Positions 36,590-44,777 of a stretch of 64,000 bases of DNA are shown piece by piece. A model generated the notes under the pieces. The model was not told the origin of the DNA. It saw nothing but the letters and a program-made list of their open reading frames with translations, and made no database searches. Numbering within the stretch: the stretch's first letter is position 1; every line of letters begins with the position of its first letter. A program made the translations under genes and the position numbers. This DNA is from Niebla homalea (lineage: Eukaryota; Ascomycota; Lecanoromycetes; Lecanorales; Ramalinaceae): contig JAHGAU010000025.1 in NCBI GenBank assembly GCA_019925105.1, positions 124,001 through 188,000 on the forward strand. Direction: 5' to 3'.

Positions 36590-38144
36590 ATCGACGAACG
36601 AATCCCGAAGAGCGAGCACGAGGGTTCCCTGAACCTGTGCTACACGCCGAGCTCGAAGGCCACGGGCAAGGTCAGGTGCCTTGTTGCCGGAACGGCTATA
36701 CGTATAACAACGAGCGAGGCAATCCAGGTCACATACGAAATACTTCCGTCCTCGCTGAGGTCTTCGGCACGCCCGTGAGGTCCTGGATCGTGAGGTGTAT
36801 GGGGTTCTGCTGCAGGGCGTCTGCAGATGAAGTCTGGGAAATGGTGAGGGTCTGGAAGACGACCTGCAGTCCGGACGCGCCGACCATGTACGTGTTCGAG
36901 CGAGCCAAGGTCGCGGTCGTATCCATGTCGACGGGCGTACTCACGAGGCCAGTCAGGCTCAGGGTAGCCTCCGGGAAGTTCGTACCCGAGGGGCCGTTCG
37001 TAGACTCGGTGGTCGTGCACAGGTGCGACACGCTCTTGTTCTTGGACAAATCGGTCCCAGCCGAGAGGGACGAGCCAGACCAGTACTTCAACGTGGGCGT
37101 ATTGACGCTACCCTTCGGGGCATGGACCACGGACCCCAGGCTTAACCTGGGGCTCCAGATGCCCAACCCTGATCAAGGGCGACGTGACCATGACGACCGT
37201 GGGCGAGAACGAGCCTCTGGTCATGACTAGCATAATGGACGCGATTATGAAGCTGACAGTGCGCACAGGCCTATACGACGATGTCACGATAAGCTTGCCC
37301 AGGAAGAATGTCGTCGTCGCGTTCGTAAACAGACACCTCAACACCGAGGACGCCTGCTCCGTATCCTAGGAGTGGGCCGACTCGGGCGCTCTGGTGTGAT
37401 CTGCGTACATCAAGTACCCCCTTCCCGAGCGATGTGAGCTACGTCAAGCCCAGGATGAAGCTCATGAAGCAACAGTGGTGGAAGCCAGCCATCGAGGGAA
37501 CGATCGTAGGGGTCAGGACCAGTAAGGTGGGGGACCCATATATCGTTGCGTATATATGAGCTCGACTAAAGCTGAAGTCGGAGACAAGTTCGCTAACGAC
37601 CAAAAGCATAAATATACGATCGGCGAGAAGGTCCCGTATAAGGACATGATCGACGTGTTCGACGAGGCCAGCGGGGAGTGGTTCAAGCCTAACATGCTAC
37701 TGTCGACGAAGAACCTGACCAGGGGCCTGGGTGGCACGATCAGGCAGATAGCGGCAGGTACGAGCCTCGAGTCCATCAAGTCGTCCAGGGCGATGGACAA
37801 GCCCATGAGCAAGCGTGTATGCCCGCCCCTTCGACGAGCAGAAGGAGGTTGTTCCCAGGCTCCCTAGCGTGCTGGTCTCGTACAAGGGGAAGGAGCTCGT
37901 CATCAAGGAGACGAACAGGGAGCTCAGGAGGGTGAAGGCCTCACACGGGATCATGAGGGTGTTGCAGCTCAGGCAAGTCGCCTCAGTCAAGCACCACTAC
38001 GCCTCCATAACGTTCTCCTCGCTGACGATCCCGAGAGGGAGGTTCAGGCAGGGTACGCCCAGAGTGGGGGAGGGTGAGTTGCTCGCGATGATGATGCAGG
38101 GTATGATGGCCAAACAAGATGTTGGCCAGGAATACTCGGGTTGA
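36590..38144 (+). pseudogene. RPB2-like second-largest RNA polymerase subunit, C-terminal half, frameshifted
   Basis: Plus-strand blocks follow RPB2 order. EGSLNLCYTP and a VRCLVAGTAI segment (36620-36700) match the fork region. TGVLTRPVRLRV (36931-36966) matches the GRV-RPL strand. VGVLTLPFGAWTTDPRLN (37093-37146) matches the ILG..PF..HNQSPRN block. HLNTEDACSVS then a TAG (37367-37369) then EWADSGAL matches GYNQEDS..N-SSIDRG. EVGDKFANDQKHKYTIGEK (37577-37633) matches IGDKF-SRHGQKGTIG. PRGRFRQGTPRVGEGE (38031-38078) matches QP-EGRSRDGG-R-GEME. Frame changes occur near 36.75, 37.17, 37.4, 37.55 and 37.81 kb. The N-terminal half and the final zinc-binding clamp are missing. Several near-invariant residues are replaced, so the source was divergent or already relaxed. 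Antisense frames here are shadows. Confidence 0.72.
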
Positions 38145-38157
38145 CTGAAAAAGTCAA
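38141..38157. terminator. small hairpin at the end of the RPB2-like frame
   Basis: TTGACT, loop GAAAA, AGTCAA. The stop TGA (38142-38144) lies in the first arm. Large DNA viruses can end transcripts at hairpins, so it may be an ancestral 3'-end signal, but a 6-bp stem could be chance. It also marks where viral-like coding ends. Confidence 0.3.
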
Positions 38158-38285
38158 TGTTGCGAAGTAACCATAACTTTCCATCGGCTTCTTCTTCTCC
38201 TCTTGTTTTCGGAGCAAATCGTCTTTTTGCTGAATTCGACCTGGCTGTTGGTTTTCCTGGGGCCCTGAATCAGAAGAAGCTTCAG

Positions 38286-38420
38286 ATGCTCATGGATATC
38301 CGCTCTCCTCGAATCTCTGCTCTCTTACTGCTGCTCTGCTCTTCCTCTGCTCTGTCTCCAAGCGGAACTCATGATACAAGTATGGACTACCAGCGGAATC
38401 CACTCGAGTCCGTTTTGTGA
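38286..38420 (+). CDS. possible 44-aa secreted peptide
   Basis: The ATG at 38286 opens MLMDIRSPRISALLLLLCSSSA, in effect a short N-region, a Leu core and a small-residue cleavage site, so a signal peptide is plausible. About 20 mostly polar residues follow to TGA at 38420, with no Cys after the core. Small secreted proteins are common beside AT-rich compartments in fungi, but this frame is short enough to be chance. No RNA evidence is available from sequence alone. Confidence 0.18.
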   Translation: MLMDIRSPRISALLLLLCSSSALSPSGTHDTSMDYQRNPLESVL

Positions 38421-38492
38421 TTGAAGCATGTGCTGGTTACCCAGGTGCTCCGGGGCAAACGGGTTGATTTTGGCCGGTGAATTTGGGAGCAC

Positions 38493-38533
38493 GCGGGGTT
38501 CAGGCGGGGTTCAGGCGGGGTTCAGGCAGGGTT
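38493..38533. repeat. 11-bp tandem repeat, about 3.7 copies
   Basis: Unit gcggggttcag in perfect copies at 38493-38503, 38504-38514 and 38515-38525, then a partial copy with one change. Non-coding context. Confidence 0.9.
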
Positions 38534-39351
38534 TCACGTGGACGACTGGTGAAGTGACTGTGGACGTGCTGTAGCTGTGGCTGCGTCTGAGGCAAGGGAC
38601 GTCAGCCACAGGGTAGAACTAGCCTAACCCGGAGGGGCTTAGGCCTGAACGTCCGAGGTACCGAGGCAAGCGAGGCAAGTCACTCAGTAACATCGGTTCC
38701 TGTCAGCATTCAGCTGGGAGTACGGACGTACGTCTGTATGTATTGCTGAGCTCTTCTCTTCTTACATCGATCATCAATCGATCCATTCGATCATCACAGT
38801 TCCTTTCAACAGGACACTCAATCACGATGCCTTTATCACAAGCTCGTCACTACCCTGATCATCAGTTCTCGAATCGACCTACATCCTCACCAAGTTCATC
38901 CTCCATTTCACGATCCAGTCCTACCTCCTCTACCTCCTCTTGCAAGCTCATCACTTTTCTCACCCAAACCCTACCTCGGAGTACATAATCTCTACATGCG
39001 CTACACCCCTCCCAAATCTCTCCCCAAATCGATACAAGGGTCACTACCACGGACTCTTCCACCCATGGTCCTTCAAGACGTCTCCCTCAAATTCTCGCCA
39101 AAGAAGCAGCCGCCAAAGCAAGCAGCTCCGCAAGAAGAGCATACCAAAATCGCTGCTCCTCCTTGTTTACCTCCGCAGACAACGCAACAAGCTGCTCCGC
39201 CATAACCTCCACCACCGTCCACACTGAACAAAGATGGAAGACACGATACAAGGGCAAGGATGAAGACGTCAATGACAAGCTCATCCCTCTCTGCGAGAGA
39301 TGGTGCACTCGTGGCGATGGCTATCCTATTTAACGCCCGTCACGTTTCGCC

Positions 39352-39519
39352 ATGGCTCAAAACGGCTTCAAACAGGTCCTCAGAGAAGGCAAGGCCGCGG
39401 ACCGCATCGTCAATACAGACTGTGATGTAGCAATAGCAGGGCTCGAGGAAGTCCCACTTTTCAAAATCATTCGACCCCACGAACAGCAGCGCTGGTACCG
39501 CAAGAAGCATAAGCAATAA
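39352..39519 (+). CDS. 55-codon frame with strong start context, unknown
   Basis: The ATG at 39352 has a GCCATGG context, with a stop six codons upstream in frame. The product is highly charged (MAQNGFKQVLREGKAADR.., ending RWYRKKHKQ) and ends at 39519. It reads like true protein, either a small basic protein or the last exon of a broken gene. The antisense 67-codon frame here is a shadow. No family is recognised. Confidence 0.3.
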   Translation: MAQNGFKQVLREGKAADRIVNTDCDVAIAGLEEVPLFKIIRPHEQQRWYRKKHKQ

Positions 39520-39688
39520 GCGAAATAAAGGTCTGACAAGCACGGAGCAGTGGACGGATCACGTGCAGGTCGTGCTCTCGTTCGGCAATTCCTCAGAGAT
39601 CTGCTTTTGAACGATTCAGCTCAAATCCAATCGCTCGATTCACGACGAATTCTTGGCTCGTCCGTTTTCGCGGTCGGTTTTGCAGTTG

Positions 39689-39732
39689 CTTTTTTTTTTT
39701 TATTTTTATTTTTTTTTTTTTTTTTTTTTTTC
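39689..39732 (+). other. long T tract ending in CAG
   Basis: About 40 nearly pure T bases followed by cag and, two bases on, an ATG at 39736. This may be the polypyrimidine tract of an intron acceptor, or simply a T-rich microsatellite. Confidence 0.4.
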
Positions 39733-39735
39733 AGC

Positions 39736-39913
39736 ATGTCATCTCAACCACCCTTGGTGCTCAACAACTCGCCATCCATATGGCAAGCTATACACACTCG
39801 GAGCTTCACCCAGGTCAACCCTATCACCAATCTCCATGACGTATGCGGTAAATACTGGGACGACGTTGAAATTCAAAAGAGAAGATTAGGGGACAAGGAA
39901 CCCTTTTATTCCT
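39736..39913 (+). CDS. possible first coding exon, about 59 codons, unknown
   Basis: The ATG at 39736 follows the T-rich acceptor-like tract. The frame reads MSSQPPLVLNNSPSIWQ.. and reaches KYWDDVEIQKRRLGDKEPFYS before a GTAAGC donor-like site at 39914. Beyond that the frame becomes low quality, supporting an exon end. The last residues loosely recall the start of fold-III PLP decarboxylases (ornithine decarboxylase type), where a D-x-x-FY strand precedes the barrel, but no second exon could be found, so I do not assign that function. The gene may be truncated. Confidence 0.28.
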
Positions 39914-40780
39914 GTAAGCCCCAAGATTTTCATCTTGTCCTCTACCGCCAACCTGCCGCCGCCGGTTCCAATTTTTTTCCACGATTCTTTTGCACGATTC
40001 TTTTGCAATGCAAACGGACAAGGACGGAAGATCGAGGGTGAAGTGCGTCGATATGGGAGCATGTCAATAGTCGAGTGAAAGCGTAATCCGAAGCTATGGC
40101 AGTCAGCGAAAATAGCGAGTGCCCAATTTTGGCCGTTGGCGGATGATCATGAAAGAACGAACTCGCATTGGGACTTTGAGCAAGCTAGAGGAAACCCATA
40201 TATTCATATAATTCTGGCTCTCGCTCGCTGATTATGACAACATCCTGGTCCATTTCTCTTCCTCTCTCCTCGTGTATCCGGCTGGTCTTTTAAAAGTTTT
40301 CTTTCTTTTTTTCTCTTTCTCTGAACATCACACCCACCCGGCAAGCTTTTAGGAACTCCCACGCTATTCGGGTGAACTGACTGAAACGGAACATTCATTG
40401 CATCGACAGGGCCGAGGACACTGCACTGATAAAGCGAGAGAGAAGTCTGGGTCGCCCAACGGGCAGGGGGCGAAGAGGGAACCGAGGGAGTGTGACTGCA
40501 AATAGATAAGGGCGCCGAGAAAAAAAGAAAGCCCTCGAGCCAGACGAGGTCGGTCGGGAAGAAACGAAAGTCGTGCTAGCTGAGAAGAAGGTGATGCCTG
40601 CTGGGGAGAGCGTGTCTGCCCAGAAGCCGAATGAGAACGGACCAGACGGACGGGGAGCACTGGTAGCTAACGTGCGGCGCGTACTCATCCCCTCTCTGGT
40701 GATAGCGTCGGGGTCGGAAGGAAGATTAGAAGCGTGGACGGAAATCCTTTGTCTGTACAGCCGGCCGATGGAGGAGATCC
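39914..40780. other. normal-composition DNA without a supportable gene
   Basis: Overlapping frames on both strands (40204-40398, 40364-40660 and 40395-40823 minus; 40573-40827 plus) have low-complexity Arg/Ser/Pro composition and no domain. A TC-rich tract sits at 40290-40325. I see no gene that I can defend. Confidence 0.4.
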
Positions 40781-41131
40781 TCAGAGAAAGAACATTCGTT
40801 GGGGCCGGTGGATGTAGGTGCAATTAGCACAAGCACCTCCAGCCACTCCAGTCACCCGTTTGCAAGTTGGGAAAAGAAAAACTTTGCACCTATCGCAGCA
40901 AGGCTGGCATACTCCGCCGGCTCCTTGGATTCGGAGAACTTGTAGTTCCTGCATATGGCTGGCCTTAAAGTCGTCGATATCGCGAGGACCCTGAGCGTGC
41001 ATACTGAGCAGAAAGCTCTGCTGTCCACTTGAAGGGATACGATCAGGTCTGCTCGGACGACTATCAAGTTGGGCGATATTAACCTTTAAACTGTGACTGA
41101 TTGATTCATATTCGACAAACTCTGAAGACAT
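40781..41131 (-). CDS. small Cys-rich protein resembling fungal DUF3716 proteins
   Basis: A true ATG at 41131 opens 116 codons on the minus strand to a stop at 40781. The first about 70 residues are polar (MSSEFVEYESISHSLKVN..). The C-terminus has a Cys cluster: C-x2-CC-x2-C, FPTCKRV, then GACANCTY. That spacing, with the GACxNCxY signature, resembles the Cys-rich domain of short fungal proteins grouped as DUF3716, whose function is unknown. The expected last Cys after the HRPQR segment is missing and the frame ends soon after, so it may be truncated. It overlaps no better plus-strand frame. Assignment is from motif memory only. Confidence 0.4.
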   Translation of the reverse strand: MSSEFVEYESISHSLKVNIAQLDSRPSRPDRIPSSGQQSFLLSMHAQGPRDIDDFKASHMQELQVLRIQGAGGVCQPCCDRCKVFLFPTCKRVTGVAGGACANCTYIHRPQRMFFL

Positions 41132-41176
41132 GAGGTAGGCAATCGTTGCTCAGAGAGAAGAGCTAGAGACAAGAAA

Positions 41177-41640
41177 GTGGGATACAGTCAAGGGAGAGAA
41201 ACTTCGGTGGTGAGAGAGAGTCGGTTTCATCGTGGGCCCGGCTGGTGGCCGAGACGCCCCCACTTGCGTGACTACGAGAACGGCAGCATCGAACGCTACT
41301 CCATGCATCCCGTGGTGCACGACTGGTGCGCAGAAACGATCGGCCTTGGCCAGGACGAGGGAAGGGTGACAGCGCTGACGATCGTCGGTGATGCAGTGCC
41401 CGATCAGTTCGGGAGCGGAATATTCGATCCTCCAGCAGCGGTTGCTCCCCATATAGACCGAGTTGCAAGGGATATTCGGGATGTCGATCTGCTGAAGAGC
41501 AGTGCGGCCGCGGAGACTTGTCATGCTTTCCACAATCTGGGCGACCTTTACGCGGATCAAAGGTAAGCATGGCGGGGCGGAGCAGATGTATCGACGGGCG
41601 CTGGATGGAAAGGAGAAAGCATGGGGGCCCCGATCATGAT
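41177..41640 (+). pseudogene. NLR-type (NACHT/NB-ARC) protein relic: linker and first TPR
   Basis: The plus strand reads YSMHPVVHDWC, the signature that follows the nucleotide-binding domain in fungal NLR proteins. Then come an ALTIVGDAVP helix, a short out-of-frame stretch in which EYSILQQRLLP is readable in another frame (about 41415-41450), then PHIDRVARDI, and a tetratricopeptide start (CHAFHNLGDLYADQ). A shift at about 41563 continues the TPR as AEQMYRRALDGKEKAWGP, ending near 41640. Two indels thus compensate inside the gene and a third breaks the repeat. The nucleotide-binding domain and further TPRs are missing. Such proteins act in fungal self/non-self recognition; this copy is a fragment. 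Minus frames here are shadows. Confidence 0.68.
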
Positions 41641-42328
41641 AAGGGCCGTGGATGAAGATGATGCTGCGCTTCCCAGAAAGACTATGCGAACGAAAGTATT
41701 TCTGTTGGGTAAGCGGAAAGTGATCAGCTATTGTGGTAGAATTTGTTGGAGGGTGGTCGTCGTCGTTGTTCATATATGACCATCGTGGATGAGGTTGATG
41801 CTAACGCGGGCCCTAAGAAAGGGATCACGGAGGATGGTCGGATGGGTTTAACTCGTAGCCAGAACCTGCCGGGCGTTCACTGGAGTATAAAAGCGATGGG
41901 GCAACGATCCGGGGACACTTTGATCTTCACCTCCGTGGCATAGTTCTCGGGTGATCAATGCAGATACTGCTCCAAAGAAAAAGGTATCTAACAGAGGTTC
42001 GCCAATACACATAGTGGTGTAAGGAAGAAGCCTGCCGTTGGATGTTGACAGGCTGCAAGGCGTGCTATACGGAGGTTCGGAAAATTGCAACCTGACACCT
42101 GAGGCATCGACGTAGAAAGTCCCACTGCACAATCATCCAAGTGATGGTGATGACGAGAAACGGTAGAACCCGCCACATACCCGGTCCTGCTTGCGTGGTA
42201 CGGAAGAACAACCACTCCGTTGAAAGGTGTAGCAGCGCTATAATATATATGGCAAGGCTAAGGATATACATAACACGATCATCGATATTGTAGGTAGCGG
42301 ATAGGCGTATAAGGCTCGCTAGGGCGTT
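41641..42328. other. normal-composition DNA, no supportable gene
   Basis: Overlapping frames at 41743-41943 (plus) and 41848-42271 (minus) show no domain. Possibly further debris of the NLR gene, but no TPR is readable. Confidence 0.4.
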
Positions 42329-42532
42329 CTAGATCCCGAATAGCCTCGACGTCAGATCCGTAACCTGATGCGAGGAGTTGGGGCCGGCGTAGGTTAGGAG
42401 AGCATTGGCCAGAGCTTCTTCGATAGCTGATGGAGGGGTGGGCTTTGACTCTTTTTGATCGAAAATCGCCGCTGCGTTGCTGTCCAGTCAATCTCTCGCA
42501 TTTGTCCACTCCATCGTAATTTGCGCCACCAT
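42329..42532 (-). pseudogene. short unknown frame with one internal TGA
   Basis: A minus-strand ATG at 42532 opens 68 codons ending in TAG at 42329, with a single TGA (42488-42490) that could derive from TGG or CGA. The C-terminal part (IEEALANALLTYAGPNSSHQ..) has normal helical composition and reads better than the overlapping frames at 42279-42557 and 42394-42660. It is probably a terminal fragment of a larger gene. No family is recognised. Confidence 0.3.
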
Positions 42533-43320
42533 TGAGGTGTATGACGAGTCGCGCCATTGCGATCCTGATCCGTCATGAACCAAATCCCATGGTCGATCTC
42601 AGAGTGAGGGACGTTGGTGGAGGAGGTGGGGATGGAATGGGGAGGTAGCGGTAATGGCACTAGGGCTGGCGGAGGGGTTGTTGACCGCGGACGTTGTCCA
42701 AAACATGTAATGACTTCTCCAGCAGCTCGCTCTTCAAGGCTCTTCTGGTGATCTGCCTTTATGTCTTGGAGTCTTTCGGTACGTCGGGTTGGAGTACGTC
42801 GAGCTGGGGCTCTTGCGAGGGAGCTGATAATTGAGCTTGAGAAACAATTGAGCTTCTGGTGTGTGTAACGTTGATAGCGAGACCGGATTCGGAGTCAATC
42901 CGCAAATCGAAGCATTTTCGTTCTCGTTCGTCTGCGTAAGGAGGTCCCAGTCACCTTGCCAATCTGGCCATTAACACCAATCATCATCAGACGTCTTGAC
43001 GGGAGTGAAAAGAGCAAGGACGTCTGGATCCACCATCATCGCGATTGTGAGTACATTTTGGGTCCATAATTGGTGGGTGGCCACCCCAGCCATTCGCCCC
43101 AGCCATTCGGTCTTCTCCTTTTGACCTAATGACACCATTCCTTTCTGGCCTCTTTGACATCACATGTGGGTGGCCATTGGCTCTTGCACTATTACAAATG
43201 CCTGGGTAGTTCTAAATCCGCCACTAAATCCATAAACACTTGAGTCCGCGTCCAGCTCCTCGATCGTGATCTGTATTCGTCCGCATGGTCTAGGTCATTG
43301 CGAACATCCCGCCACTTTTA
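42533..43320. other. intergenic, upstream of the PD-(D/E)XK-like gene
   Basis: Normal composition and no frame worth calling. A CCAGCCATTCG-C-CC motif is directly repeated at 43085-43110. The last about 150 bp probably hold the promoter and leader of the gene starting at 43321, but no clear TATA or other box is seen. Confidence 0.4.
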
Positions 43321-44760
43321 ATGATTGAAGCGACCGAGACCTCCCAACAGCTACGGCGTCGAATTGACCACTGGCAAGACAACGTGTTGACGCAGACCAA
43401 GAACATCCAGCGCCATCACGCCTTCTCACCCGTCCGTACCCAGTACCTTCAGAGCGGCGCCATAGCCATCAAGACCAAAGGCTACAGCGTGAATGGGAGA
43501 CGCTTGCGACCGACCGCCAGGCGTCTAGCCTTGCAAGAAATCCCTGTAAACGTGGTCAGCCAAGGGACGACGACCAGGACCAGGAAGAGGAAGAGGGAGG
43601 GAAGCACAATGTCCAAGGAACCCAAGAAGAAGCAGCTTGTTGACGGAAAGCCTGAAGAAGCGGGTGGAAGGGGGCCCGGGTTCGGGATGACCACAAGATC
43701 CTCTGCCGCTGGGACCAGTAGTCAAGGCGACTTTCGCACACGCTTGGATTTCCCGCCGCCATCATGGCCGCCATCACAGCCACCATCATCGGCGGGCGGA
43801 TATAAGACCCCTATACTCACCCCCGCACCCTCCTCGAGCAGCAGGCCGTCTTCCCCAAGAAAAGGCGGCAAGTCCGCGGACCGACCGGTAAAAGAGAATG
43901 AGATCACGTTTACCTACCTAGCCCATTACGAGCCTGCCGTAATTCCCTATATTAAAGAAAAGCTTAAGAAAGATGTAATCCCGATTCCTGCAGTTACCGA
44001 AAAGCTTTATAAGAAAATCCGGTAAGCGAGGGCTTATATTCCCAAGGAATTAAAGGCGAATGCTCGTTAAGTAGGGCAGGGTTTAACCTAAAGCTAAACT
44101 AATCCCGAGGCTAGAAATCTTATGAGTTATCAATAAACACGCTAATCAAGTCCAAAAAGTAACTCGATCCGTCCTTAATCCTATTTGATACGGCACCTTA
44201 TATTTCCCGGCGTTTACTTATATTAAAAAACGTAATCGATTATATCGCCGAAAAAACTATTCTCGATTATGAATTAAGAGTATATAAAAAAGAATAAGGT
44301 ACGATTTTTTATAAATTCCTGACGGAGATAGAAATATAGAGTGAAAGTAAAGCGGTTATATTTAATACGTAAGACCTACGGTATTATCCCATACGGTGAC
44401 TATTTGCTCACCATTTTGGGTTCAGCGAGACCATCCCTATTCAACCTAATGATTTCCAACCACTACGGCCCGATCGTTAGCCAATTATTAACACCGACAC
44501 CAGGACCGAAAAGAGTAGGGATACACCAGAAGCATCTCGCAATAGTCTTACGCGTATGGTCGACTGGTGTTTCTGTCTCCGGATCGACCGTAAGGATTAG
44601 CAGCAGATCAAATTCGCGAGCTTGAGAAACGACAGCAAAGATCGGCTCCGGAGTCTGAATCAGACCTTCTCCTTTATTTCCGATTATTTTATTATTTTCG
44701 AAATCGAGGTTAAAAAGACGTATTAAGCTTATAATCTTCTTATTTAACTGGCGGTATAAA
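43321..44760 (+). pseudogene. fungal PD-(D/E)XK nuclease-like family gene, 3' half RIP-eroded
   Basis: ATG at 43321; the frame is open for 234 codons to a TAA at 44025. The N-terminal layout fits the fungal PD-(D/E)XK nuclease-like family (PDDEXK_12 type): an opening RRRIDHWQ helix, a basic RKRKRE stretch, a long Pro/Ser-rich linker with SSSSRPSSPRKGGKS, and a PAVTEKLYKKIR helix followed after the stop by AYIPKELKA. Further on, in broken frames, NDFQPLR (around 44446-44470) and a later TRMVDW segment (around 44555-44575) recall the family's catalytic block, where IETK is expected but a degraded TDTR is seen. Composition is normal to about 43.90 kb, AT-mutated to 44.35 kb, normal again to 44.66 kb, then mutated. 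A LINE follows at 44778. Non-functional. Confidence 0.6.
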
Positions 44761-44777
44761 TATTTAATAACTTACTT

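Larger units (their letters stand above)
33820..38144. other. virus-like block: decayed RNA polymerase subunit pair with neighbours
   Basis: A 4.3-kb block of balanced composition with strong third-position GC. It shows no RIP although both sides of the island are RIP-mutated. Minus strand: several Cys-containing frames (33.8-35.1 kb), then the C-terminal part of an RPB1-like subunit (35.2-36.55 kb). Plus strand: the C-terminal part of an RPB2-like subunit (36.6-38.14 kb). The two subunit pieces face away from a junction near 36.55-36.62 kb, where both lack their N-terminal halves. Two separate, very divergent multisubunit polymerase genes beside unknown genes is the pattern of Nucleocytoviricota-type DNA viruses. 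A plasmid or another source is not excluded. Frameshifts and stops show that it is not functional. Confidence 0.6.

Noticed and set aside
36640..37166. Two long antisense frames (126 and 145 codons), one with capsid-like Ser/Thr-rich composition
   Set aside because: The plus strand here follows RPB2 block order; the antisense frame shares the same third codon position and so stays open as a shadow.
39550..40041. A 163-codon gene with a poly-Phe stretch
   Set aside because: The Phe run is a T tract ending in CAG, better read as an intron acceptor or microsatellite; only the part from ATG 39736 to a GTAAGC donor looks coding.
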